64,000 nt of DNA from Lotus japonicus (GCF_012489685.1 NC_080044.1:27756369-27820368), one strand, 5' to 3'; shown: positions 47,101-56,520, counted from the first letter of the stretch. Notes: generated from the letters alone by a model not told the origin. Program-made: numbers and translations.

Positions 47101-49509
47101 ACAAACTTGTATTCCTGTGTGTACTATAGTGTTATGCAATTGTCCAAATGAGAGTGAACCAAAATTTACTGGATTTCCTTGATTAAAAAGTGATAAATTA
47201 TCTAATACCTTTGATTGCATTAATCTAGGTAATCCTGCAATAAAGCGCTCCTTCCAGAAGGCGCTGTTGCCATCTTCTCTTAAGGTTACCTTTGAGAAGA
47301 AGGTGTCCTTATACCATCTGTAATCGGACATGGTAGGACAATAGAGATTAGCGAGCTGGCTTGAAGCTCTCTCTCTAAATATGCTAGGATCTCCTATGAA
47401 ATGAAGTATAATAGTATATATTAATGTTGCTACAGCATCTTCTTCTCCATTTTCTTTTTTCTTTTCTAATATAGTTGATTTATCTTCAGGGGTCATGATG
47501 TTGTCCCACCAGCCTCGTAACTGACCAGTGAAGCCATGAGTAATCATTAATGCTGCATTTCTATCGGTGTTATTATGGACTTTATAGGCTGTGGCAGCCA
47601 TAATCATTTGATGCGTAATATCTAATATATTTTGTTCACTAAAGCCATCGATATTCCATTCATCAAGGCTAGTTCCACTAAAGGTATTTTGAATAAATTC
47701 TTTTCTTTCTTCAAACCTCATATCCGAATAGGAAGGTCTTGGATAGTAGGCTCTTGTGTTGTTATCTGGCCCAAACTTTCTAATTTTATTGATATTTAAA
47801 TCTTTATCCAAATGATTTATTGAAAGCTTGTTTAATTTTTCTTTTAATTTTTCTACACTTCCTGAGAGATTAAAGGAATTAAATTCTTCTTTAGTGTATT
47901 GAGGAATTTTGAAAATAGGAGTTTGCAAAGGGTTTCCTAAGGTAAACGATGAAGAAGCTTCTTTGGTTGTAATAGAGGGTTTTTGAACCTCTATTCTTTC
48001 TAGCTGTTTTGACATGACTGTTAGCATAGTGTTTGCAAAATTTAATTGTTGATGAACTTTGTTAGCTTCTGCCTTATATGGAGATGCTTCGATTTCATGA
48101 CCATCTTTTATGACTATTTTCACTCCAGTTTGTGGAGGGTATTCTGAAGTAATAGTGTTATTATCAGGAGTTTTCCAAGTGGTATTTATTTTTGTGATTG
48201 GATTGACGTTTTTCCAGAAAGGATAATTAAGATTATTTTTAATACAATGATTTTCGAACCAATCAAAAAAATAGATGTTTGTTTCAGAAACTTCCATTTC
48301 TTCATAATAAAAGGCCCTAAGAGTTTCAGTTTCTTGTTTACTGTAATTCTTGAAGTACCATAATCTTTTATCTTTATTGTATTCGGCCATAAAATCTTTT
48401 TTAATGAAATCTTTGTCTATCTCAAAACTAGGTTTTACCCTACTTAACATGTTGATTTGCGAAGGGGTTGGAGAATAATTACTAGATTCTTCATCTTGAT
48501 ATATAGGTGTTGCTATATTAGGACTAGACGTTGTATCTAATCCTTTAAGTTTTGATGATACAGAAGATCTTGGGAGATCTACTCTGTATAACTGTTGAGG
48601 AGATCTAATACTAAATGAGTTTGATCTATTCATTCTTAAAGTGAGATTTGCTCCTTCTTGAAACAATTCTCTTACTTGAGTAGTATGAATTTTTGGTTGG
48701 GGCAGGGAATTCTTGAATACCCATTCCTCAGGGACTTTACTCATAACTTCTTCATGAGTAAGTTTCTTTGGAACTTGTACTGAAGATCTTTTAAGGTTTG
48801 CTTCTAGCATAATGGTTTCTTGTTTGGGTGAAGATCTTAAAGCTTTAAAATTATAATTGATTTTTGAGACTTTATAATATACTCTATATATTATTGAGAA
48901 AGGATCACTTTCTTCTTCAAAAATATCATTGTTTGCTAATAGATCTAATTGTATGGCATTTTTGGTCCAACTATTCTGAAGATTCATAGCATAGTTTGGA
49001 TAGCAGTTAAAGAAAACAGGACCATCATGAAGGTTTGACTCTAAGACTGCGATTAACGAATCTTGTGGCTTTAATAGCCTCATATCTCTTAACATTACTA
49101 TTATAGGAGAATTGATTCCTAAACGAAAGTTAGGTTTTGCAGCTACTTGTATTAAACCTACATGGATGAAGTTAAAACCATCTTTAATGTGTTGATCTAG
49201 AACATCTTCATTTAATAATTTTATAGTACTTGTGTGATCAGAACTATGTTGACAACATTCTATTGTAAAGATAGAATCATCTGCTCTATTGAATAAAGTG
49301 TGTTGTTTATATATTTCTTTCTTTTTAACTATCGGGATTGACCAATTTTGAAGTGCTCTTTCTATTGAAGCTATTTCTAACTCTTGTTGGGCTACCCTAG
49401 AGAGTTCTTGATCTTGGTTACTAGAACCAGAGTTGGATGTTGATGGAATCATGATCTGTTTGTTCTTTCCTAAACTCATTTCACTTAGGGTTTTGATTAA
49501 TCTAGCCAT
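44179..49509 (-). CDS. Pararetrovirus ORF1 polyprotein: movement protein, coat region, protease, RT, RNase H
   Basis: A 1,776-residue open frame. About 55-225 is a 30K-type movement protein (DGFNFIHVGLIQVA and LGINSPIIV, then DGPVFF), which would widen plasmodesmata. About 560-905 is the coat/Gag-like region, ending in a CCHC knuckle C891-x2-C894-x4-H899-x4-C904 after a Lys-rich tract, followed by an acidic Ser/Glu stretch. Aspartic protease has DSGAD at 1150. Reverse transcriptase has the active site YLDD with D1502 and D1503. RNase H has D1649 (ETDAS) and ends ITHIKGDSNSLPDFLTREF. The absence of integrase and the movement protein place it in Caulimoviridae, not among LTR retrotransposons. 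All recognised key residues are present and no break was seen. Confidence 0.88.
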   Translation of the reverse strand: MARLIKTLSEMSLGKNKQIMIPSTSNSGSSNQDQELSRVAQQELEIASIERALQNWSIPIVKKKEIYKQHTLFNRADDSIFTIECCQHSSDHTSTIKLLNEDVLDQHIKDGFNFIHVGLIQVAAKPNFRLGINSPIIVMLRDMRLLKPQDSLIAVLESNLHDGPVFFNCYPNYAMNLQNSWTKNAIQLDLLANNDIFEEESDPFSIIYRVYYKVSKINYNFKALRSSPKQETIMLEANLKRSSVQVPKKLTHEEVMSKVPEEWVFKNSLPQPKIHTTQVRELFQEGANLTLRMNRSNSFSIRSPQQLYRVDLPRSSVSSKLKGLDTTSSPNIATPIYQDEESSNYSPTPSQINMLSRVKPSFEIDKDFIKKDFMAEYNKDKRLWYFKNYSKQETETLRAFYYEEMEVSETNIYFFDWFENHCIKNNLNYPFWKNVNPITKINTTWKTPDNNTITSEYPPQTGVKIVIKDGHEIEASPYKAEANKVHQQLNFANTMLTVMSKQLERIEVQKPSITTKEASSSFTLGNPLQTPIFKIPQYTKEEFNSFNLSGSVEKLKEKLNKLSINHLDKDLNINKIRKFGPDNNTRAYYPRPSYSDMRFEERKEFIQNTFSGTSLDEWNIDGFSEQNILDITHQMIMAATAYKVHNNTDRNAALMITHGFTGQLRGWWDNIMTPEDKSTILEKKKENGEEDAVATLIYTIILHFIGDPSIFRERASSQLANLYCPTMSDYRWYKDTFFSKVTLREDGNSAFWKERFIAGLPRLMQSKVLDNLSLFNQGNPVNFGSLSFGQLHNTIVHTGIQVCTDFKLQNKMQKDMQISRKEVGSFCEQYGVEPLQAPSSKARRINRSKTKPSQGYKKKKPFQKKPYEQSPTTQKPINKKAVNPNKKKNVCWKCGKPGHYANKCKTQQKINELDLDQKLKDSLISVLINSEDPHYSSENEYEGDEDQDINLVEYSSDSHSSSEEERECVKDSSGFCDCAGCLGQNVNMLTQDQTMSLISIIDKMEDSPLRDEFLQQLNLLVKKEETLKKEISPPINSMNEIFNRFRPKPTITLSDLQEEVKILKEEVNQLKQNDLSLEFRLMEIAGIKIIESQETLASTSGLKQIHNEEEKEPSESYLNLLNLVITHKWHSEITLVINNDFRINIIALIDSGADINCIQEGLVPTQFYEKTKEGVNSANGSKMNIQYKLSNAKICKSQVCFRSSFVLVKNMTEKIILGTPFICLLYPIDKINEKGIVTTVLGKTITFPFIKPPQVKELNLLKEISTSKINIISRKKNHINSLQKEIKYYKLEEQLKRSNIQKIIKDFQDRIEKDLCDLNPMAFHHRKIHTITLPYIDGFNEKDIPTKARPIQMNEQYLKYCREEIGEYLNKGLIRHSKSPWSCTGFYVMNASELERGAPRLVINYKPLNKVLKWIRYPLPNKTDLIKRLHKATIFSKFDMKSGYYQISVKEEDRYKTAFVVPFGHYEWNVMPQGLKNAPSEYQNIMNDIFYPYMDFTIVYLDDVLVFSKGIDQHVQHLEKFIEIIKKNGLVVSAKKMKIFETKTRFLGYEIHQGQITPIQRSLEFAKNFPNELKEKTQLQRFLGCVNYVADFIPNIRIICAPLFKRLRKNSPPWSEEMSHSVREVKRLVQSLPCLGIPDPDASLIIETDASELGYGGILKQVKPQSSKEQIVRYHSGIWHPAQQKYSTVKKEVLSIVLCVQKFQDDVFNKIFLIKTDCKAAPSVLQKDVQNLVSKHIFARWQSLLSCFDFEITHIKGDSNSLPDFLTREFLQGKHE

Positions 49510-49764
49510 GTTATTATCTTAAGTAACTTAAGAAGGATAACGCTTCTTCCCAATCTAGCTAAACCAACGGTCTCACAACCTCTCAGGCTTTACTGCCGGG
49601 ACCACTAGACTCCAGGGATACCTCACACTAAGCCTTAAGGACTTGAAGAAAATAACAAGGTGATTAATGAAAACAGTAAGAAGAAATAAAGTTGCAGAAA
49701 AACAAAAGATTGAATCCAACAAAAACTAACTACTGATTCCAGAACCCTTCCCTCACGGGAAAAG

Positions 49765-49776
49765 GCTCTGATACCA
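49765..49776 (-). other. Viral primer binding site (tRNA-Met)
   Basis: The minus strand reads TGGTATCAGAGC directly after the right terminal repeat. It is the start site of minus-strand DNA synthesis and of one discontinuity in virion DNA. The left junction of the insertion coincides with it. Confidence 0.85.
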
Positions 49777-49938
49777 GGTTCTGCGGAAGCTAAAAAACAT
49801 GATGGAAAAGTACTTACAGAAAAGCTTTTATTCAAAGAACTGCAGGGATTACACACATAGAGAGAGAGAGGTAGGTAAGAGAGAGAGAGAGAGGTAGGTC
49901 AGAAAACCGATGCCTCTTACTCTTACTAAGCTACCTAT
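49777..49938 (-). repeat. Viral terminal direct repeat, right copy
   Basis: 162 bp identical to 42597-42760 except for two bases missing in an (AG)n run. Beyond 49938 the sequence becomes tatatatat and then host DNA. Confidence 0.85.
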
Positions 49939-51044
49939 ATATATATGATTGGCTCCAAAAGGTATGTGAAATAGAAAACACAAGAACTAAAGTGATGTTG
50001 AAATGAGATTCTAAACAAAAATTCTTACCACTTCATAGTATACCTTTATTGTACGGATATTTAATCATTGCGGCTTCTGTTTTGATTACTAAGTTTAGCC
50101 ACTTAAACGGGAGTTATGGTTAGAAATAAATTCACTTTTAATTAGAAAATGAAGGTTTTACAGTTACAAAAATGAATGGTCATGAGTTATTATGCATTAA
50201 GGAGCAAGTATGTTTAAGGGCCACCGTCATTTTGTTATGTAACCACTAGGCATTATCTTTGTCTATTTAGTATCTTTATTGATGTGTTGTTGTGTATTGG
50301 TTATGAATTACTATTTTGATAAATGGAGTACTATCTCACCTAACATATGTGTAGGATGTGTGAATGAAGTGAAAAAAGCACTAGAGCATAGAGTTCATGA
50401 TATCACTGTCACAGTGAATCCTAAAAAGTTATGCTCTGTGTTAATGTATTGACTGATTATCAATATTTATATCCACCTAAGAAACCAAATGTAATATTTG
50501 AAGCATCATTTTGCATTTTCAGTGAGACTAGGCTTTTAGGATATCTTTTTAATTTTAAGGGAGGGTTGCTTTGAAATCTGCTAAGAAGGAGGCGAGAGGT
50601 TCATCAACCTCTTGGTAAATCCTATGACCTTATCCTATAATTTTACAAGATTGAACATTGGAGGTTATCATGTTAAATTACCAACCATCAAACAGTTTTC
50701 CATTTTTACAAGTAAGCAATTTCTGAGTCTGTTTGTAAACAGTCCCTGATTTTAATGTTTTGATTCGAGAACAACTTCAAAGAAACTCATGCTTTCATGG
50801 AGTTATCATAGAGACATGGCGAGATGCAAAAACTGAAAAGAGATTGGTCTATAGCATGACTTTTCTTAGGGCTGTTGTAGTTTTTCAGCCAACACTATTT
50901 TGATAAGCTTAGATTGATGTTATGTGAAATGCATATACATATTCCATAATAAAGTTATATAACGTCTAAAAGTTAAAAATTTATTCTTGGCTCATATTAT
51001 TTACCATTATTGATCAAATTCTCTTTGCAGGTAGGACATTGCGT
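49939..51044. other. Helitron interior, right of the virus; possible gene fragments
   Basis: At 50355-50450 the plus strand reads CVNEVKKALEHRVHDITVTV then NPKK after an AG acceptor-like site. It faintly resembles the CxxC-less part of plant selenoprotein-H-like proteins, but I am not confident. The rest is AT-rich and intron-like. Confidence 0.3.
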
Positions 51045-51743
51045 TGAAGAAGTAGAATATGTGAAAGAATTTGTTCCAGAGTCTGTGCCGGAAAAGCAGA
51101 AGTGGGTAGAGGAATCTGCCTTGGTGAAAATGTAGGATCTTGAAGCTGCTAAGAAGAAAAGAGCTGAGAGTCGTAAGCTGGCTACAGCAAGACTAAGCAG
51201 TATGCCAAGGAGTGCAATGAGCAGGAAAATGAATTGATTCGATTGAAATGTGAGGCAAAGCTGAAAAGTTGATTTTATGTTGATAAGATGTTAAGCTCTG
51301 ATTTATTATTCGCATCTGTGGTATTAATCTCATGCATCCTAAGACAAGGAGGATCTTGCAGATATTGAGATTGAGACAGATTTTTAATGGTGTTTTTCTT
51401 GAAGTTAACAAATCAACAATGAAAATTGAATATGCTGTAAAGTTGAGCCCAAATATGAAGAGTGCAAGTATGGAAAGTATAACCATCTCTGTTGTTGTTT
51501 CACCTTTAAGCAGAGAACTGTCACTCTGTTATTTAGGAGTCTCTGGGTAAGTATGGAATTATGAGACCTTATCCATGGGATCATGACTGTTGTGCCTCAT
51601 TTTAAGGAGGCAAAACAACCTTCCTTTGGCCATTTAAGCTCAAGGTTCCTTTGGGGTGCTTGAAGAAGAAGAGGAGCTACTATGTTGAAGAAGGTGATGG
51701 CAGAATTAGGGGGAGTTATGTCAATGAGCTAACCAGTGCATGA
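51045..51743 (+). pseudogene. Ribosomal protein L7 (uL30) pseudogene
   Basis: Successive blocks in shifting frames match plant RPL7: VPESVPEKQKWVEESALVK, a stop (TAG, 51132-51134), [53 protein letters not shown], then LGKYGI and finally [20 protein letters not shown] with [14 protein letters not shown] at the C-terminus. Several frameshifts, internal losses (the central VEPYVTYGYPNLKSVKEL region is scrambled) and stops make it dead. No introns remain in the matched part, so it may derive from processed mRNA or have been captured by the Helitron. Confidence 0.85.
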
Positions 51744-51873
51744 ATTAAGCAGTGGCAATGTTTAGTGATTAGTTAAGGCTAATCAAGCTTTAGAACAAGA
51801 TCACAGAGTTTCATATTTGAAATTTTGGAAATAGCACTTTTCGGGCATTCAAAAATCATTTTGCCAAGACTTA
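51744..51873. other. Spacer before inner Mutator-like element
   Basis: No feature seen. Confidence 0.4.
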
Positions 51874-51882
51874 ATTTGTTTT

Positions 51883-53434
51883 GGCTTAATTCCATATTTA
51901 GTCCCTAATCTATCATGATTGTGTGATTTAACTCCCTCATGTTTAAAACGAGCGATTTTAGTCCCTCATGTCTCAATTTGTGAAAATTGGATTCCTCCGT
52001 TAAGTTGACATCCAATTTTTAACAGAAGTGAGTGATGTGTCATTCATTAAATGACGTGGATGCCAAATTGTGCCATGTATGTGCCACATAATTATTTATT
52101 TTACTTTTACTTTAAAAATAATTGACAATCCCTTATATCTTCATCGTTCTCAATCTCTGTCTCCCTCCCACATCCATAGCCAAGCTTTTCTCCCACCCCA
52201 CACCGCCGCCGCACCATCAACCACCTTCACCTCCAACAACCAAATCTCTAACGATTTGTAACAACCACCATCGCACACACCGATCTCTAACAACCACAGA
52301 TAAGTCTCTCTTCCACTACGTTCTCCTCACTCTCTACCTCATAGCCCCATCAACCTTCATCTCTCTCAGATTCCTCCATGCCTCTAATGGCAAACACCAC
52401 AGGACAGGCTGGAGTCCCACCCTTTCTCCACCGCTGGCATGGTTTCTTTGCTCACCCTCTTCCTTTTCCCTCATGGCCAACACCCCTCCAACCCCAAATC
52501 CATGGTTTCCATCACCCCTTTCCTCCCCCACTACCGCAAGTGCATCTGCCTCTACCCACTTCACATCCTCAATGCCCCTCCAAGAAAAACCGCATGCGGT
52601 TACTATTCTTTTGTGGAACGAGAAACAATGTTTGGTCTGATTGGAAGTCAAAATGAGGAAATTGATGTGCGCTGCAGTTATATGTGTCTTGCGCGGATAA
52701 TGTTTGATGAAAATCCTGAACGGGATTTAGTCTCTTGGATTTTGTTGAATTGTGGGTATGGTCAGTGTAAGGGGTTTAGGGAGGTTAGGGTGTTTTTGAA
52801 ACAATGTGGCTAGGTGGAAAATAAGCAATACAACTCTGCAATGCAAGTGTTCAACTTCATGATTGGGAAGAGGTTTTCCTTGCTTAATTTGATAGCTAGC
52901 TGATTGAAGCTGGCAAAGTAATGAGATTTGTTTTAGAAAAGTGATTTTCTTATGTTAGAAAATTTATCTTTCAGGCTTGGCTTTATGGTGTTTAAGCTTG
53001 GTTTTGTGGGTGAGAATCATGAGGTAGCCTTTATGACGAGACATGTCACAGAATAGGGAGAAAAGGGGACGAGGCATGAGGCATTGGGGTCGGAATCGAG
53101 ATGAAATGGGGAGTGAAAGGGGACTTGGATTTGGTTGCCGACAGTGAGGGTGGCTGGTGGTGTGACGGTGGTGGAAGGGAATCATAAATAATAAATAATA
53201 TTTGAAGTAAAAGAAAAATAAATAATTATGTGGGGCATACATGGCACAATTACGCATCCATGTCATTTAATGAGTGACACATCACTCACTTCTGTTAAAA
53301 ATTGGATGTGAACTTAACGGAGGGATCCAATTTTCACAAATTGAGACATGAGGGACCAAAATCGCTGATTTTAAACATGAGGGAGTTAAATCACACAATC
53401 ATGATAGATTAGGGACTAAATGTACAATTAAGCC
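51883..53434. mobile_element. Pack-MULE-like element with GGCTTAA termini
   Basis: The ends are GGCTTAATTCCATATTTAGTC and an imperfect inverse ending AATTAAGCC. TIR homology extends about 240 bp inward (left part 51883-52105, right 53205-53434) with small gaps. The flanks atttgtttt (51874-51882) and ctttgtttt (53435-53443) match at 8 of 9 bases, a Mutator-like target duplication. The interior contains coding-like sequence resembling a PPR gene, so it looks like a gene-carrying Pack-MULE. No transposase. Confidence 0.8.
52675..52785 (+). pseudogene. PPR gene fragment captured in the Mutator-like element
   Basis: The frame contains CLARIMFDENPERDLVSWIL then LNCGYG, the A..(L/M)FDE.PERD.VSW...GY pattern of a PPR repeat in plant organelle RNA-editing/processing proteins. 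It lies in a longer 124-codon frame whose upstream part is not PPR-like. This fragment cannot form a working PPR protein. Confidence 0.6.
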
Positions 53435-53443
53435 CTTTGTTTT

Positions 53444-53584
53444 TCATATTTTATGTTTGCGTGATGGGTTCTGTTTGATGATAACGGTTTTGAACATTGT
53501 AAATATAAACATGAAAAATATTGGCTAAAAATAATTTTTAAATGGTCAAAATTCATTGATGTTATGGCAAATCATTTTTGTCTG
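53444..53584. other. Helitron interior, no gene
   Basis: Short AT-rich spacer. Confidence 0.35.
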
Positions 53585-53695
53585 AATGATAGCTCAAGTG
53601 GTAAGAGTTGGTGACATATGGGTTGGGAGGGGAGGTCCAGGGGTCAATTATTGGAGGGTGCAATTTATCATTCTGCCGTAACAAGAAAAAATCAT
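53585..53695 (+). mobile_element. tRNA-derived SINE
   Basis: Box A-like TAGCTCAAGTGG (53590-53601), then GGTAAGAGTTGGTGACATAT and a decayed box B, ending in the SINE tail 'caatttatcattctgccg'. Related to the copy at 54346. Confidence 0.65.
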
Positions 53696-53984
53696 CAGAA
53701 AATTAGGGAAAAAAAATATTGAATGTGTCATATAATGAATAAAAATAAAGCAATAGAAATTCAATAAATAAAAATAAAGATTAAATGTTTGTCCTCAATT
53801 TTGTAAATTTTTTTGGTGACATATTGTGATTGAATGTCAGTGTAAAACTTAGTGGTTACATATTATGAATAAAAAATAAAAGAAAAATTTATTAAAATGT
53901 CATTAAATAAGTCTTAAAACTTCATATTATTTTTAACAATTTATTTTGTTTTATTTCAGAAAAATCATCAGAGCAATCATTATT
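53696..53984. other. AT-rich Helitron interior
   Basis: No gene or repeat recognised. Confidence 0.35.
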
Positions 53985-54095
53985 CTTTATGATTTCTTAT
54001 ATCTATAATAAATTTTGTTCTTTTAATCCGTAAAATATCTTTAAAAAAATAACATAAATTTTAAAAAAATCACACAAAAAACAAAAATTAATATC

Positions 54096-54125
54096 CCCGT
54101 GCATCGCACGGGTCAAAAGTACTAG
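54096..54125 (+). terminator. Helitron 3' terminus: hairpin plus CTAG
   Basis: A perfect 7-bp stem CCCGTGC/GCACGGG with loop ATC, then 9 bases, then CTAG followed by T. This is the rolling-circle transposition terminator of plant Helitrons. Confidence 0.75.
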
Positions 54126-54345
54126 TTTTGTTATAATATAAAAGTAATGATAATTATTAGAAAAACTCATTGAAATCAACAAATTATAGAGTTTGTATAT
54201 ACTTTAAATATTACTATGTTTCCAAATTTGTATATAAAAATTAATAATCTAAAAAATTACTTTTAACATATATTAGAATAGAAATATAGAAATATTTAAT
54301 GTGGTTAAGTTTCTCAATTATTAATTTCAATCGCATTTTCCTCGA

Positions 54346-54445
54346 TTGATAGCTCATGTGGTAAGAGTTAGAGGACATATGAGTTGGGTGGAGAGGTCCA
54401 TGGATCAATTCCGGGATTGTGCGATTTATGTTTCTAATGTACCAA
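54346..54445 (+). mobile_element. tRNA-derived SINE
   Basis: Box A-like TAGCTCATGTGG at 54350-54361, then GGTAAGAGTTAGAGGACATATG. It is closely similar to the copy at 53585. The box B region (ggatcaattccggg) is degenerate. Confidence 0.65.
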
Positions 54446-54532
54446 AAATATAACTTCAACCACATTAATTATGTTTATTATATAATGTGCATCCTTCACA
54501 TAAAGTTATTCTATTAAGAAAACAAATTAGAA

Positions 54533-54560
54533 CCCATGCATCGCACGGGTATAATCCTAG
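54533..54560 (+). terminator. Second Helitron 3' terminus
   Basis: Hairpin CCCATGC-ATC-GCACGGG with one mismatch, then CTAG at 54557-54560 and T. Its 5' end was not identified. It may be an older Helitron into or beside which the first one moved. Confidence 0.6.
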
Positions 54561-55783
54561 TATGTACAGAAACAAAGCTTATGGGTTATGTGTTTCTTCA
54601 TTTGAAAACTAAAAGACAAAGCTTATGGGTTCTGGGTTGGTGAAAAAGGTAGGATTTTGGGGGTTTTGGGTTTTTTTTTTATGGAGATTTTGGTTTGAAA
54701 TAGAAGTTTATGATGATGAAGATCATGGCTGCTGATTTTGTGATGAATCAGAGCTATGGTTCAGGAAATTTTTTCCTTGTACACAGTTAAACAAAATTAT
54801 GAGAGATATTGTTCAAGGGCTAAATGTTTTGCATAGTCAAGATATAGATCATGGCAACTTGAGCAGTATGTAACACCCCGATTTCCAGGTGTCACCTTAG
54901 TAACCAAAAATAACTCCACGCGGAAAACAGGTAATCTTTTTTCCGTTTGATTCCTTTTAAATCAAGCAATAGAAAATAAAGACATAGCCCAACCACTAAG
55001 CTAACCAATATACATCAAATATAAACATGTACAGCCTCAGCTGCACTTCCACGTCACGCGCACTCGCAGTGACTCCAAAGCAGTGTGCCCCGTAGGCAAA
55101 TATATACAGACCCAGAAGTGTAAGTGAGAAAAATTATAATTACAAACCACTAGGAGAAAGTCGGCCTCAAAATGGCCTAAGCAAAGACCCCTATGGTCCG
55201 ACTGACTCACTGTGATCCCTCAGTAAGAGAACCACACAAAAGCCATGCGTCAGGAACCTACCCTGTCCCAAAAGCAAAACGAATCAGAGCTATTACAGTA
55301 ACAACCAACTCAAAAGACTCTAACCACCCATAACCTACACTACTATCATCGACCCTCCCTCGATCAGGCATGTAGTCCGGGTCCTCGTCGAAAGCTTTAG
55401 TAATAGTCATTTCGCTCCGGGTCTTTCCCGCACAACGAATCATGACGAACCGGCTGACGGACGCCTGGCAGCAGGCCGACCGCCCAAACGCAAACATACA
55501 AACAAAGCCAAGGTGCTAGGGTCAACTTACAGAATACAATAGATATACAATCAACATGCGATAAAGGGGTATATATATATGTTGTATATATATACATATA
55601 AGTTATGTATTGCCTACCCTAAGGTATATACATAGCATGTTATCGAATCTCTTACACAATTCAATCATCAAATCATCAGATCCCAACAACTATAGTTAGA
55701 GTGCATGATATGTCATGCAACGTTAATCATAATAAGATGCATTGTGTGCCAATGCAGGATATGCTGACACAAACCCGAATAAC

Positions 55784-55942
55784 GTCACTCTGCTTGGCGA
55801 CGAAACAAACCAACAACGTCACTCTGCTTGGCGACGGAACAAATCAACAACGTCACTCTGCTTGGCGACGGAACAAATCAACAACGTCACTCTGCTTGGC
55901 GACGGAACAAATCAACGGCGTCACTCTGCTTGGCGACGGGAC
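55784..55942. repeat. Minisatellite in solo LTR: cgtcactctgcttggcgacg units
   Basis: Five copies of a 36-bp unit ending in aaatcaacaa or similar. It occupies the place where the full element has attcccgttattca units. Confidence 0.85.
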
Positions 55943-56333
55943 AAACCAACGGTATTGCCACTTATAGGCTGGGCACCTCGAGACGGTCGTAACACTGGCC
56001 TCGTGTTTAACCATTTCTGCTCGGGCGTCGCTTATCACCTTTGGCTATAGTCAAGACGGTACAAACTCTACATGGTTCGACCATTTCTGCTTGCTATGCC
56101 GGACATCAACAGGCACGATACAACTCTACATGGATGATCGTTACCTCCTGTTGTGCCAGGTATAGTCAGGACCGATTCAACTCTACACGGCTGATCGTTG
56201 CTTCCTGCTATACCGAAGTACTCCACTTGGCACTTCATCGCGTATATGCATGTGTGCAATATGATTATCAAAACCACGACTCGTCCTCACCACATAAGTG
56301 GTTAGCTCAAACCCAAACTCAAAACAGCCCAAG

Positions 56334-56520
56334 AGTTAGTGTCGGTCAATACAACACCACTCGGAGTTAGTGTCGGTCAATACAACACAACTCGGAGTTA
56401 GTGTCGGTCAATACAACACAACTCCACCAACAAGAATACACCAGGGTCTAGTGTCGGTCAATACAACACAGCCCAAACAACAAGAGCACTAGGTGTCGGT
56501 CAATACAACACGGCTCCAAC
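56334..56520. repeat. Minisatellite in solo LTR: tgtcggtcaatacaacac units
   Basis: Five copies of agtgtcggtcaatacaacac, shared with the LTRs of the full element (four copies there). Confidence 0.85.

Larger units (their letters stand above)
42597..49938 (-). mobile_element. Endogenous pararetrovirus (Caulimoviridae, florendovirus-like)
   Basis: A 7.3-kb copy with two long open frames: movement protein, zinc knuckle, protease, RT and RNase H in one, an unknown protein in the other. There is no integrase. It has a tRNA-Met primer site and terminal direct repeats of about 162 bp. The flanks are TA dinucleotide repeats on both sides (AT run ending 42596; tatatatatat from 49937). Known endogenous florendoviruses have this two-frame plan and are reported to sit often in TA repeats. 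One junction lies exactly at the primer site, the other within the viral TATA box. Both frames are uninterrupted in the window. Confidence 0.85.
39991..54125 (+). mobile_element. Probable Helitron with nested insertions and gene fragments
   Basis: The left end reads TCTATAATCTATAATC...ATATATATAAAAGC, the TC-start AT-rich terminus typical of plant Helitrons. Because it is internally repeated, the exact start could lie anywhere in 39973-40005. The right end has a perfect hairpin CCCGTGC-ATC-GCACGGG (54096-54112) and then CTAG at 54122-54125, before a T. Without the virus (7.3 kb) and the inner Mutator-like element (1.55 kb) it would be about 5.2 kb. No Rep/helicase is present, so it is non-autonomous. 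Pairing of these two ends is an inference, because a second Helitron 3' end lies at 54533-54560. Confidence 0.6.

Noticed and set aside
42597..49938. LTR retrotransposon interpretation of the 7.3-kb element
   Set aside because: The terminal repeats lack TG...CA ends and a target duplication. There is no integrase, and a movement protein is present.
52122..52640. 172-codon Pro/Thr-rich frame in the inner Mutator-like element
   Set aside because: It overlaps several other open frames in a CCA-rich tract. Composition explains the openness. Only the downstream PPR piece is recognisable.
55701..56050. Repetitive protein with a LGDGTNQ-type repeat
   Set aside because: It is a translation of the LTR minisatellite. 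Frames on both strands are open for the same reason.
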